A DNA stretch of 64,000 nucleotides from Dysidea avara (taxonomy: Eukaryota; Porifera; Demospongiae; Dictyoceratida; Dysideidae), in contig NC_089273.1 of the NCBI RefSeq assembly GCF_963678975.1, positions 26,355,073 to 26,419,072 of the forward strand. The letters are read 5' to 3'. A program made the translations under genes and the position numbers. A model generated the notes under the pieces. That model was given only the letters and a program-made list of their open reading frames with translations, had not been told where the DNA came from and ran no database searches. The first letter of the stretch is position 1. Each line of letters begins with the position of its first letter. This document shows positions 1 to 11,017 of the stretch, in pieces.

Positions 1-1353
1 GGGATCTACTAGAGGTGGCCAATATAATGAGGTGGTCTTATTAAAGAGGTGGCCGCTAAGTGAGGTTTCACTGTACATACAGTTCACAATGGTGAACAAT
101 ATTAATGGTTAACAATATACACTGAAACCTGCAGGTCACTTGTGGAAGATTGCTCTCTACACAAAATGACACAATCAGAGATGGATGATACAGTAACACA
201 TTGTGACTTCAATACTCGTGATGTGTCACTGCTAGGCAGCAACCATATACACAGCACTGCCAATGCACAACATCGCACTTGTTTGTGCACACAATTTTGC
301 TCAAGATTTTACAAATTGATAATTAAGGGGTGTGGAAACTAGCTGCTTGCTCGAAAGACTGTGTGGCAGTTGTTTCCCTTCTGTACAAGTGGCCACCAAG
401 GCAGGTCCACTGTGGATGAAAGCCAGGCATTAGATATTTGGTATTTCATGTGTTGAAGGCATTCCAGGGCTTCCGGTAGTCTCAAATCTCACCACAGTTT
501 AACTCAGGCAGTGTTTTGGTCACCACTAAACCACTGGAATGCTGTGTTATGTGAAAAATATATCCTATGGATAATGACTTCATTACTTTCTTCATCAGGA
601 GCTTATAAGGACAAATAGTGAAACTTTTTACACTTTGGGCTGACTGCCAACTGCCTAAGTCTGAAGCAGTGCCTTTGGTGCTCTAACAGATTGGCTGCCC
701 CCTTGCTGCCAGCACTCACTGTCTCATACGTTGTCACACACTAAATCCATATCTATAGCCAGTTAGAACAGTATGCTTCTTACCTTTTTTAAGGCGCAAA
801 ATGCAGCCACCTCTTAAAAAGTTAGGTCAGAAAATTTTTGTCCCTATGGCCTGAATAATTACCAGCTTTCACTGTACTATTAGTGATTAGTGATCATGGA
901 GGATTATTTATTAAGATACTAAGATATACAAATGCTACAACCTCTAAATATAGCAGTAAATTTTTTACCCTGGTCCAATGTCTAATAATCGTGAGAGACT
1001 CTACTGTGACAAATACATGTTTATCATGATATGTGCTAATCGCCTTTTTACAATTAGGTTTTACAACACAAATACATGTATAATTAAACTCACCAATTGT
1101 GACTAAATCCCTTCAACACGAAAAGACAAGTAATGAGACAACCTTGGAGACAACAGTCTCACAAGCCTATTCTGGTGCGCTTATTTAGTAGTAATATAAA
1201 TTTTAAAGGAGTTTATTTACAACAGGACATAATTACGCGCCCCTGTATTGTCTCTGTACATACTTGCCTTTTCTTTACTATTCTCATTTCATTTCACAAG
1301 ATCTTTTGGCAGGGGCTTAGCTTCTTCACTTGAATTAGTCAATGCTTGAAGTA
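1..1353. other. Non-coding, repeat-derived flank
   Basis: I see no supported gene here. The first 75 bases contain three close copies of GAGGTGGCC followed by TTTCACTGTAC. A related segment (AGCCACCTCTTAAAAA, then CAGCTTTCACTGTAC) lies at about 800-880 in roughly inverted order, so this may be part of an old dispersed repeat. Open frames are short and lack domain signatures. Confidence 0.4.
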
Positions 1354-1730
1354 GATCGAGATACTCTAATAGAACAGTCACATTTCTACAAGTGCCATAT
1401 TTTTACATTGTAAAGTGTGTAAGTAGCTAGTAATTTAAACTATACAATCCAATGCTAAGCAGAAGTTGTAACTATGCTAAATATTGATTGCACTGTAACA
1501 GTTATTTTGTGACTGCTCTAATAGAGTATTTTGATCATTTTAATGCAGTACAAGATGAAAGGCAGTGTTATTAAGGGTTTACTAGTTAAAATGGGTGTTA
1601 GTTGACTGCAGTTACATGCCACTAACAGGGCCGTCCAGAGAAATTAGGGGGCCCAGGGAAAAGAGTTAAAGAGGGGCCCAGGGGCAAGGAAGGGTCTAGA
1701 TCCTGACTGCTCTATTAGAGTATATCGACC
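1354..1730. repeat. Three copies of a 28-bp dispersed motif, one pair inverted
   Basis: Positions 1354-1382 read GATCGAGATACTCTAATAGA then ACAGTCACA. Positions 1508-1536 hold the inverted form, and 1703-1730 a third copy in the same inverted orientation. The core ACTCTAATAGAGT is nearly palindromic. The 1354/1508 pair could be the ends of a 183-bp MITE. Further copies occur at 37985-38025 and 52543-52600. Confidence 0.55.
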
Positions 1731-1931
1731 TTTCTTTAAACAGGCAATCAAGGGGCCTCTTTTGGGCTGGGGAAGGGGGAAAATACCCCCCATGTGGGTG
1801 GCCTTGGCCACTAAAATTACAGTTATATTTTAATATTCTGTCACTGTAATCTTGGGTTTCTGTTAAAACCATGGAAACTCACCTACTGTTATCAACAGTG
1901 CATTGCTTATTCTAACAAAAAATATTGAAAT

Positions 1932-2547
1932 CCCATACAAAAACAGCTTATAGCTGTAAAAAAGTGCGCGTCCAAGTAAGCAGAGTTAACTGCGACAAAA
2001 AGTAATGATATCATAATGCGGCCATGTACGAGGTGTGCAAGTTGTAAAATTCATATTAGCTAATCAGATAATACAATGTTATTGTTAAAGTGTTAATGAT
2101 AACTATGTACTGCTAGTTTATAAGTGTGTGAGCATCTTCATAAATGCCACACAAATTTAATTCTAAATAATGCAATGCGTATAGATTCTCTGATAGCAAT
2201 AAATAGTTTGAGTTTGGCCACCTTTCCTTTGTTCATAGCATTGCCGTATACAGGAAAGGCGGCCAAACTCAAACTATTTATTGCTATTGGAGAATCTATA
2301 CACATAGCATTATTGAGAATTAAATTTGTGTGGCATTTATGAAGATGCTCACACACTTATAAACTAGCAGCACATAGTTCTCATTAACACTTTAACAATA
2401 ACATTGTATTATCTGATTAGCTAATATGAATTTTACAACTTGCACACCTCGTACATGGCCCCATTATGATATCATTACTTTTTGTCGCAGTTAACTCTGC
2501 TTTACTTGGACGCGCACTTTTTACAGCTATTAGCTGTTTTGAATGGG
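1932..2547. mobile_element. 616-bp near-perfect hairpin (foldback MITE)
   Basis: The left arm (1932 to about 2228) and right arm (about 2252 to 2547) are reverse complements almost throughout, around a loop of about 23 bp. The outer ends are CCCATACAAAAACAGC on the left and the complement of CCCATTCAAAACAGC on the right. A few mismatches and one-base indels separate the arms. The near-identical 72-codon open frames on the two strands are a by-product of the palindrome. I found no clear target-site duplication. The right end lies 4 bp from the direct repeat that starts the next element. Confidence 0.8.
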
Positions 2548-3245
2548 TTCTCTTATACTAGAGATTTCCAACTAATTAAATAATTAGCATTCCATATATT
2601 CATTGGTATGACAAATATTTTGCAGTTTTCAGGGTCATTTTAGTACAAACCCCACATCAATCAGTGGTTCCTATCAAAAGATATAAGGAAAAGAAGTTGC
2701 CAGTGTGATGATTTTTGTGTACAGTGTTTTCAATGCTTTTTATGTATATTGCATGGCACCAAACACAATATTCAAAGTGTCCAATAACGACATGAAATTT
2801 TCACTACATATCTATTTTATGAAGAGCAGCATATGAACTAAGTAAAACCTTTCAAAAGTGACCACTTCTTTGTAGACTGACAACTCAGAATATTACATGA
2901 ATAAAGCAAGTGATTCACAAATAAAACTGTGTGAAATTGTGTATTACTAAGTACACACAGGTACCTAATGCATTTTCAAGGATAACTAAATAGAAAAATC
3001 AGTAATATTTTATAAATGGCAAGTACTGGCATCCCAAGTCACAATTAACACATACTTCGGAAACATGACAATCAGATAACACAATGTGAGAGCAACATGA
3101 TTTTTAAAATAGATTTGTTTGGACACTGCTCAGTGTCACATTGTAGGCACTAAGGATGATAATTATTATATAACACAATAACATCACTATACTACAAAGA
3201 GAAATTATAAATAGTTTCTGATCAAAATTACAATCACTGAAGCTG

Positions 3246-3644
3246 CTATAAAATGGACCAAAACAGCAGTAAATACACCAGAATATAACAACAGGTGAGT
3301 GTGAAGCCATGTAAGGTTGGTATCACATGCCAGTCTCCACCTTTGAAAAGATTATGCTCAACCTTGAACCTTATTTTGCAATTCCGCACAAGACAACAAC
3401 TGCTCACCTTCAAACCATACTTGCATCGATGCAGGGGGATGCCTTGAAGTCCAGGGTGATTGTAATGCTGAATTCTGAGCAGTGCTAGATGGCGATTTAC
3501 CTTAAAAGGGCCATATTTCCATTGTAATCCAACATAAATCGTCCTCCAATAAAAAAAACACATGGCAAAATCGAAGTCAGCATATATGGTTTTTCCAGAA
3601 CCACTTTCTTCGTCCTCATCAGCAGCAGATTCATGCGGAAGCAC
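3246..3644 (-). CDS. Unrecognised 132-codon frame inside the composite element
   Basis: This open frame lies in arm A and has a diverged twin on the opposite strand at 3952-4329 in arm A'. The two translations share HLAL(L/F)RIQHYNHPGLQ followed by an IPLHRCK stretch. The N-terminus is acidic, with a DEDEE run. Conservation between the arms may simply reflect the age of the inverted duplication. I do not recognise a family. It could be a remnant of a captured exon or of the element's own protein. Confidence 0.2.
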   Translation of the reverse strand: MLPHESAADEDEESGSGKTIYADFDFAMCFFYWRTIYVGLQWKYGPFKVNRHLALLRIQHYNHPGLQGIPLHRCKYGLKVSSCCLVRNCKIRFKVEHNLFKGGDWHVIPTLHGFTLTCCYILVYLLLFWSIL

Positions 3645-3951
3645 TCGGAAACTTCGGCTATCACAGTAGCGATTTCCAACCTACCAATTTTTCACCCATA
3701 TTTTTGCTACTTAAATTATACACCTTTAATAAACATTTCACAAGCTGCCGTTCCAGTTAATGGTAGCCAATGCTTCGTACTTCGTAATGCACTTTACTGG
3801 ATTAAAATCCATGTGGTAATTATTGAAATATAGCAAATCAAAGTATGAGAAATAAAAATCCCCATAGGGAGCCCATACAAATAATTGCGTACGTAATTCT
3901 AATTGGAAGAATGCGGCACCGGTGATAGCCAAAGTTTCCTAGTGTTTCCGC

Positions 3952-4329
3952 GTGAATCTGTGGCTGATGAGGACGAAGAAAGTGTTCCTGGGTAAACCGT
4001 ATACGCTGATTTCGATTTTGCTATGTGTTTTTTTGATTGGAGGACGATTGATGTTGGATTACGACGAAAATATGGCCCTTTTAAAGACAAATCGCCATCT
4101 AGCACTGTTCAGAATTCAGCATTACAATCACCCTGGGCTTCAAAGCATCCCCCTGCATCGATGCAAGTATAGTTTGAAGGTGAGCAGTTTGTTGTCTTGC
4201 GCGGAATTGCAAATAAGTTTCAAGGTTGAGCATAATCTTTTCAACAGTGGAGACTGGCATGTGATACCAACCTTACATGGCTTCACATTTACCTGTTGTT
4301 ATATTCTGGTGTATTTTCTGCTGTTTTGA
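3952..4329 (+). CDS. Twin of the arm-A frame in arm A'
   Basis: A 125-codon frame homologous to the minus-strand frame at 3246-3644 because the two arms are inverted copies. The N-terminal part is in a different frame from the twin, so at least one copy carries a frameshift. No domain is recognised, and it may be non-functional sequence. Confidence 0.2.
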   Translation: MNLWLMRTKKVFLGKPYTLISILLCVFLIGGRLMLDYDENMALLKTNRHLALFRIQHYNHPGLQSIPLHRCKYSLKVSSLLSCAELQISFKVEHNLFNSGDWHVIPTLHGFTFTCCYILVYFLLF

Positions 4330-5323
4330 TCCATTTTATAGCAGCTTCAGTGATTGTAATTTTGGTCAGAAACTATTCATAATTTCTCTTTGTAGTATAG
4401 TGATGTCATTGTGTTACATAATAATTATTATCATTAGTGCTTACAATGTGACAAATAAAGCTGAACAGTGTCCAAAAAAATCTATTTTTAATATAATGTT
4501 GGTCTTACATCTTGTTATCTGAATGTCATGTTTCCGAAGTATGTATTAATTGAGACTTTTAATGCCATTAATTACCATGTTACATGATATTATTGATTTT
4601 TCTAGTTAGTTATCTCTGAAAATGCATTAGGTACCTGTGTATACTTAGTGTTACACATTACACACAGTTTTCTTTATGAATCATTTGTTTTATTCATGTA
4701 TATTCTGAGTGGTCAGTATACAAAGAAGTGGTCACTCTTGAGAGGTTTTACCTAGCTCATGTGCTGTTCTCTATAAAATAGATATGTGGTGAAAATTTCA
4801 TGTCATTATTATTTTTCTATCTAGATTTATGACACTTTGAATATTGTGTTTGGTGTCATGCAATATACATAAAAAGCATTGAAATGCTGTACACAAGAAT
4901 CATCACACTGTCAACGTCTTTTCCTTATATCTTTTGATAAGAACCACTGATTGAGGTGGGGTTTGCATTAAAATGACTCTGAAAAATAGCACAATATTGG
5001 TCATACCAATGAATGTATGGAATGTTAATTTTTAAATTTAGTTGGAAATCTCTAATCACAGGTGCCACATTCTTCCAATTAGAATTACGTACGAAATTAT
5101 TTGTATGGGCTCCCTATGGGGATTTTTATTTCTCAAACTTTGATTTGCTGTATTTCAATAAATACCTCATGGATTCTAATCCAGTGAAGTGCATTAGAAA
5201 GCACGAAGCATTGGCTACCATTTACTGGAATGGCAGCTTGTGAAACGTTTATTGAAGGTGTATAATTTAAGTAGCAAAAATATGTGTGAAAAATTGGTTG
5301 GTTGGAAATCGCTACTTATACTA

Positions 5324-5784
5324 AAGGAAACAAACTTCGCAGGAATTCCAAATAGAAAGATTTCTTTTACTTACAACAAATGCTTATAGCAGAAGTCCTG
5401 GCGAAGTGCCAATGTTAAGAGTAAAACGTATATGAAGCAGTTATACCTGCAAGTGGAAATCGTTTAGTCGCCAGTGCTGTTGTCCGGGCTGGTAGTCCTG
5501 CGAAGGCTGAAGTTCTTGGCAAAACTATACAGTGCTGCTGGTATTCTAGCAGTGCTACAGCATTCTTAATTTAGCCATGATCTGTAGCAGGTATCCTTAC
5601 AGAATGGCAATCTCCTTAACGGAAAGTTTTCTCCCTGAGTTTTCCCAGCAGCAACACTAAATCACATGACTGCAATCAAGCCACTGTGACGTGACATCAT
5701 CAAATAACGCGCGAACGAGCGCGAAATGAAACGTGTTGACATGTACACCTGGTTGGACTGAATGTTGTTGGTTTGCTCTATCAT
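5324..5784. other. Region upstream of the kinase-helicase gene
   Basis: No gene is seen in these 461 bases. The last 100 bases are richer in CpG (a run around CGCGCGAACGAGCGCG) than the surroundings, as a promoter-proximal segment might be. I could not assign a TATA box or a terminal repeat with confidence. Confidence 0.3.
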
Positions 5785-7178
5785 GTCTCGTTCGTCTGAC
5801 TCTCAGTGTGAGTTGTGTAATAGAAACGGGTTAATTAATGTTTGTGATTGCTATAGCGAGTTCGAGGCTATCTGAAGTATCACAGAAACCTGGAGATTGT
5901 ACGACAGGTGTGAAACGACGACGACAGTTCGACCTTTCCTCCTGGAAGCTACTAAAATGATCTAGTTTGGCAGAATGGGTGAGCGAATATAAATTAGATG
6001 GGCGTGTTGAAATCTCAACCGAGCCTGATTCTGAGATTGGTGATGGTACGTCCAGTAGAGTTTACTGTGGGTATTATAACGGTGAAGCTGTGGCTGTAAA
6101 GCAATTAAAATCCTACCATCCAAGATTATCGTCAACTCTCATTGAAAGTTATGAAAGGTTATTCAATCCTAGCCATGAAAATGTGGCTAGGATTTAGGGA
6201 CTATGTGTAAAGGCTGGTCAAATCGTCATTGAATTGTGTGAAAAAAGTATTGGTGAATTTACCATGCATTCATTAGCTGATCTACTGAACCACATGGGAG
6301 ATGGGTTACCCGCTGAGCTTAGAGTGACGGCTTTAATAGATGCAGTTAGTGGCTTGAGTTATCTGCATGCAAACAATGTGATCCATAGTAACCTTAAACC
6401 AAACAACGTGTTAATGCATGGAAACGCTGAAGGAGAGTTCTTGTTTAAATTAACTGACTATGTGCAGTGCACTTCCCTGTCTTCTTCATCAAGATCATCA
6501 GCATCTTTATCTTTTAAACAACTTATGACACCTGGGTACACAGCTCCAGAGCTTTGTTTCGAAGAAGGTTTGCCACCAAGCCCAACAAAATATTCAGATA
6601 TTTACTCATTTGGAATTCTTTTCTTTGAGGTATATTGTTGCAAACCAGCATGGATACATGTTACAATGCATTTAATAAGCAATGTTAAGCATGGTTATCA
6701 TCCTGCAATACCAAAATGTACTCCAATGCCCATGGCTAAAATTATTGGAAATTGCTGGCAGTCTAATTTTGCATTACGTCCCATGGCATGTAATGTTGTA
6801 AAAGATTTGTATTCAGACTGCGATCATGAGTCCATATCACAACACAATAGTACACCCATTCCAGTAAGCAGTTGTGCAGAGGTTGAAGAAGAATTGTTTC
6901 TTGGCATATATCAGATAGATGGTGACCCAGTGGAAAGTGAATCTGCTAATGAGTCAATCAGCAACCAATCTTTTGGTATTGCAGGTAATGCAAATCAAGG
7001 CCCCACCATCAGTAGTCATCAAATCCAGAGTACTGTTATACGTGACGATGATTATGTCTACCAACCAAGCAACGAAGATGAGGAAGTACCTTCACAAACA
7101 GGATCTAGTCAGGAAGCTATGGACATTGAAGGCATCAAGTCAATGCTTCAAATAAAAGAACTAAAAGAGTTTCAGTAG
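5785..7178 (+). pseudogene. Protein kinase-like N-terminal half of a kinase-RecQ fusion (disrupted)
   Basis: An ATG at 5785 opens a short frame with CELC and VCDC, a possible zinc-binding N-terminus. A frameshift near 5870 and an in-frame TGA at 5958 separate it from a kinase domain. That domain has a glycine loop GDGTSSRVYCG (about 6041), VAVK with the expected lysine, a catalytic-loop equivalent HSNLKPNN (about 6382), DYV where DFG is usual, a TAPELC motif (APE; about 6540) and YSDIYSFG. The catalytic Asp of HRD is Asn here, so as written it would be a pseudokinase. A TAG at 6195 and another at 7176 interrupt the same frame. The C-terminal tail runs straight into the helicase, so I treat both as one gene. 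Decay (two TAG, one TGA, one frameshift) suggests a dead copy. Confidence 0.7.
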
Positions 7179-8875
7179 GATTGCATTAGAGCTGTAAGCC
7201 AAGAAAGTGATGTGATAGTAGTCCAACCTACTGGATCTGGTAAGTCACTTTGTTTTGTAATACCAGGTTTGATGTTTCCAGGAAAGGTAGCTTTAGTAAT
7301 AGAACCTGCAGTTGCAATCATTACAAATCAAGTAGACTCATTGCAAAAGAAAGGAATAGATGCAATTGCTTTAGGAAGTCCTGCTGGCAGTAGTAGAAAA
7401 TTTGCAAATTTTCGGAGGGTATTTAAAAGCACAGACTTACCAGCTATAGCATTTTGTACACCAGAATATTTGTTTGGCACGAATCATCTGGCCACTATAT
7501 ATGGTGAAACTGTAGGCCAATTCTCCGCTTTATTGGAAAAGAAAGATATTTTAAGTATGGTTGCTATTGATGAAGCCCACAAACTTTTTGATCGTTCATC
7601 ATCTTACCGTCCAGCCTTTGATTCCATGAATCATCTGAGAAAACTGCAATGCCCAATAGTTGCAATGTCTGCTACACTAAGCAGTGACAATGTACAGAAG
7701 GTTTTTACACAGTGGGAGGTGCGTGGTGTTAGCAAATAGAGATAATAGACGAAATGTTAAGTTACACATACAGCGATACAAATGTTGTAAAAGGCGTGTG
7801 TTCGCAGAGAGCGATGAAGAGGATGAAGATGATGAAAATGTTATGCCAAGCACAAGTAATTCATCAATATCCATGTGGGGCATGGCAGTTGGCAAAGTTG
7901 AGAAGTTGTTGGAAGGCCACTCTAGCATGTGTTATCTTGATTTTGTGAAGGATGTAGATGAGGTTGTAGATATTCTGCAAAATGATGGTATCAAGGCTGG
8001 TAAGTACATGGGTGACATGAAAATAGATGAAAAATAGAATTTAGATCCCAAATTGTTTCAAGGTAGTATATCAGTCCTAGTTGCTACTGAAGCTTATGAA
8101 CTTGGGGTTGACAATCCAAACATCAACCAAATAATTTGATTTGGTTGTCCCCGAAACTTAGGGGTCTTTCTTCAAGAGATTGGTCATGCAGGTAGGTCAC
8201 CAGATTCAATAGCTAATGGATTGCTGATGTTTAATGAGTATGTAGATGACAAATGTTTAGGATTGTGGTCACGGTCCATGTTAGGGCCTGACCAAGATGA
8301 TCATAGTACACAAAAGAAGATGGAGATGCTTTTTAATTATTCACAGGGTTGGCGCTTTATTTATGCTGTTTATCATGGAAAGTGCTTAATGCAGGCACTT
8401 ACCACCTTTTTTAGCGGTGCAAGCAGCATAAACACTACTACTTGTATTGTAAACAATAGTCCATTATGTTTGGTATGTGAGAATTATGAAGAGATTTGTC
8501 AAGTAAGCTGTGATATCAAAGACCACCTTGTTGTATTGTTAGGTGCAATAAGAGACTTGTGCAATTCAGGTCTTGATGGTGTCACAAAAACTCTTTTGAC
8601 AGCAGTTTTACTTGGGTGCAATGAAAAGTATGTGAAGACATTCGATGTACTTTGTGCAATGGTAAATGATGACAAATCCTGCTGGCGATGCGGAAAATCA
8701 ATGGATGGCATTGTGATGTCACAAGTGACTTGGTACAAAATTATTTATGTTGCTGTCCACACAGGCTACCTTGATATGACTTTTTTTCAGGCCTTTTGAC
8801 AGTCATTATGAAGTTCACAGGAGATACAAATTGCAGAGTGATGGTGAGGCATTTTTGAGCAACCCAAAACTATAA
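7179..8875 (+). pseudogene. RecQ-like helicase half of the fusion (disrupted)
   Basis: In the kinase frame, directly after a TAG at 7176, come Walker A QPTGSGKSLCF (about 7222), DEAH in VAIDEAHKLFD (about 7562) and MSATLS (about 7666). The frame then shifts near 7695 to LHSGRCVVLANRDN and an acidic linker. Motif V and VI equivalents, VATEAYELGVDNPNI and LQEIGHAGR (8075-8195), are crossed by a TAG at 8035 and a TGA near 8140. The usual QxxGRAGR arginine is His. A cysteine-bearing C-terminal region follows, with CLVC and CWRCGKS. One more shift near 8797 leads to a plausible natural stop TAA at 8873-8875. That stop overlaps the ATG of the next gene (TAATG). The order kinase, helicase, transposase suggests a transposon-encoded accessory protein. 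A host gene fused by chance is the alternative. Confidence 0.7.
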
Positions 8876-10013
8876 TGTCAGTAGACCCTCACAGCCATAT
8901 TATAGGTGCAATTGTTGGAGAGGCACATCGGAAATGCAGCAGTAAGTCTATTCAAAGTTGTGGTGTGCAATTGAAGCCCCGTATTGTGGCTGCCTTAGAG
9001 GGTAAATGGCTTGAAGAAGACATCAATATTCAAAATTTTTTTGGAATTTCTGTCCGTGATGTAGATTTATGCATGCACTTCAATAATTGCTATGATTTGC
9101 ATGCAACCGTGAAGAATCCACACTACCTGCTAGACAACATTCAGTTTTTGCGCACACAGTCAACAATAGCTGAGATATCTGTTTGCCTAGACGGTGAAGA
9201 AATCACTCTTGTAGCAAATAGGTCATACTGTACTGGAGTGAAGATTTGTGCTGGAGATGGTTGCACATACACTGTAACAACCAAACAGCGTATAAACAGA
9301 TGCAAAGAACATACCAAGATGTCGCTTGTACCATCTGGTACATGTAGTTGTCACATAGCGTATGTATATCCCAGAAATTATCAGGAAGATGGTCCAAGAT
9401 GGTTTGTTGCTCTTAACTCCAAGGGCGAAGGAGAAATACACAACCACCCTGCTCCATCAGAGTGGAAGATACCTCCGAATGTATTACATGACATTACCCA
9501 AGCTGTTAAGCGTAATCTACAGACAACTGCCAAAGAGATACAAAAAGGTAATGGTATGGACTACTCGCCAATGGAGGTCTCTCTTGCAGCAGCAAATTTA
9601 GAGCGTGTACAAGCTCATGTGAAGAAAGCAAAGAGGGAAATTGAGAAGTTTGACAACGAAAAGGTCAATCCATTTAAAGTGATTGCCTCATTTCCTGCTA
9701 TCAAGGCAAGGGTTGATGGAAATTTACCAACTGACTCAAATGCTACATCAATTAACGAATTGGTTGGAACATACCAACTAGATAATGATCACAATTATTG
9801 CTTCAACAAAGAAAGACAGTATGCCTACGTTCAGTCACCCTTCCAGGCAGAGCAGTGGGCAAATGCAGATGTACTCTTTTCCGATATTGATTATACAGGG
9901 TGTCATCACTTCCCCTATTTACTTAATATAGTTTGTCTGAATAGCTATACTACCAAGTATATGGCATGTGGAAGAGCATTATTGAATAGACGAGATGCCA
10001 TATCCATTGGTAA
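8875..10013 (+). pseudogene. MULE-like transposase, N-terminal half (interrupted at 10013)
   Basis: The frame is open from the ATG at 8875 to the break. Seen in order: an N-terminal region; a Cys/His-rich module with CAGDGC, a later CSCH and a terminal HNHP, resembling WRKY/GCM or FLYWCH-type DNA-binding folds; a helical linker with DYSPMEVSLAAANLERV; then the start of a DDE/RNase H-like domain with DVLFSDIDYTG, which should hold the first catalytic Asp, followed by FPYLLNIV. The domain breaks after SIG at 10011. Continuation is found in frame at 33318. Joining there gives an uninterrupted family-like stretch with the second Asp and the Glu downstream. The MULE assignment rests on this motif pattern, not on a database search. 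Confidence 0.7.
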
Positions 10014-10141
10014 TTCACAGGAAACGTACGACGCAAAGTCGGTACTAATAAATTGTTGGATTAATAGCGAGTTTTCGTTGTATTCGGTAAAACCTAAAAC
10101 CAGAAAGACCCCGAGGGGTCAGCAACAAAGTAAAATCGCCT

Positions 10142-10280
10142 ACGAGATTTTAAAATCTTGAGATTTTTAAAGATTTTGAGATTCTAAGGAGATTTTAAAG
10201 AGATTTTGAGATTTTAAGGAGATTTTGAGATTTTGATAGATTCCGAGATTTTCTAAGATTTTCTCTCGAGATTTTTTCGT
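10142..10280. repeat. Subterminal GAGATTTTAAG array of the 5.9-kb element
   Basis: About nine imperfect copies of GAGATTTT(AAG/GA) occur next to the left terminus. Similar units sit next to the right terminus at about 15915-15965 in inverted order. Subterminal repeats of this kind often bind a transposase, which is inference here. Confidence 0.5.
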
Positions 10281-11017
10281 TGTTTCAGCGTGAGGTGATG
10301 TTTAGTAAGTCTCCTTGTATGTAAGATCTCGTTCAATATTGTTAAATATTTGTTTAATGCCACAGGGCGAGGTCCAGGAGGCGAGAGAAGCTATTCAGTA
10401 TACTAAGCCTAGTGATCAACGGTTATGATGAAAACTGAAGCTGAGCTGTACAGCTGGTTGTAGCTCACCGACGCTAACTACAAAGCCAGCTAGTGAACTA
10501 TGATGCTTGGAATGATCAATCATTAACTATCTACTGTAGCTATATACATCCAAAGCCGCGAGAAAAGCCATGGAGGACCGTGACTGTGTCCGCGGACCCG
10601 GCGAGACCGAGACTGCTTCGATGGTTTGGTGACTATTATATTTAAGTAATAATTAAATCTTCGTGCTTATTCTGTGCTATTGAGTTGTATAATTATTTTA
10701 GCTATTTGCATGTCACTGTATAAATATTAACTCTAAGTGAGCTACGTATAGAGCTAGAGGTGATTGTAGCTAGCCATTCAGCACAATTTTTAACTTGTGC
10801 ATGGATTAACATTAATGCATGATAGCTGTTGTAATAACATTACTGCTCCGATAAGAACGGCTATGCTGACCGTGAGGTTAAATAAAATAACAAATGAATA
10901 AGTGATGTGATCATTAAACTTGAGGCTACATAGCCTCTGCATGCTACAGCATATAGTTCAAAAATACAGTCTTGTTGACAGAAATTAGTGTACATAGCTA
11001 TATAAATACCCCATCGA
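10281..11017. other. 3' flank of the transposon gene
   Basis: These 737 bases lie between the left terminus and the stop codon of the minus-strand gene. No gene is seen. They are probably 3' untranslated and terminal sequence of the element. Confidence 0.4.

Larger units (their letters stand above)
2552..5323. mobile_element. Composite foldback element, plan A-B-A'-B', with 9-bp direct repeats
   Basis: Segment A (2561 to about 3664) has its reverse complement A' at about 3921-5053. Segment B (about 3665-3920) has its reverse complement B' at about 5060-5314. B therefore forms the loop of the A/A' palindrome, and A' forms the loop of the B/B' palindrome. A and B each begin with a G(A/C)GATTTCCAAC motif, and A' and B' end in its complement. 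CTTATACTA occurs at both edges (2552-2560 and 5315-5323), which fits an 8- or 9-bp target duplication. That length suggests a hAT-, P- or MULE-like mobiliser, but no transposase is visible. Confidence 0.7.

Noticed and set aside
2124-2356. Two nearly identical 72-residue frames on opposite strands
   Set aside because: They are produced by the palindrome at 1932-2547 and show no coding signature of their own.
5958-8145. Alternative genetic code explaining TAG codons in the kinase-helicase gene
   Set aside because: TGA stops and frameshifts occur in the same gene, and other frames in the window end normally at TAG, so decay is the simpler explanation.
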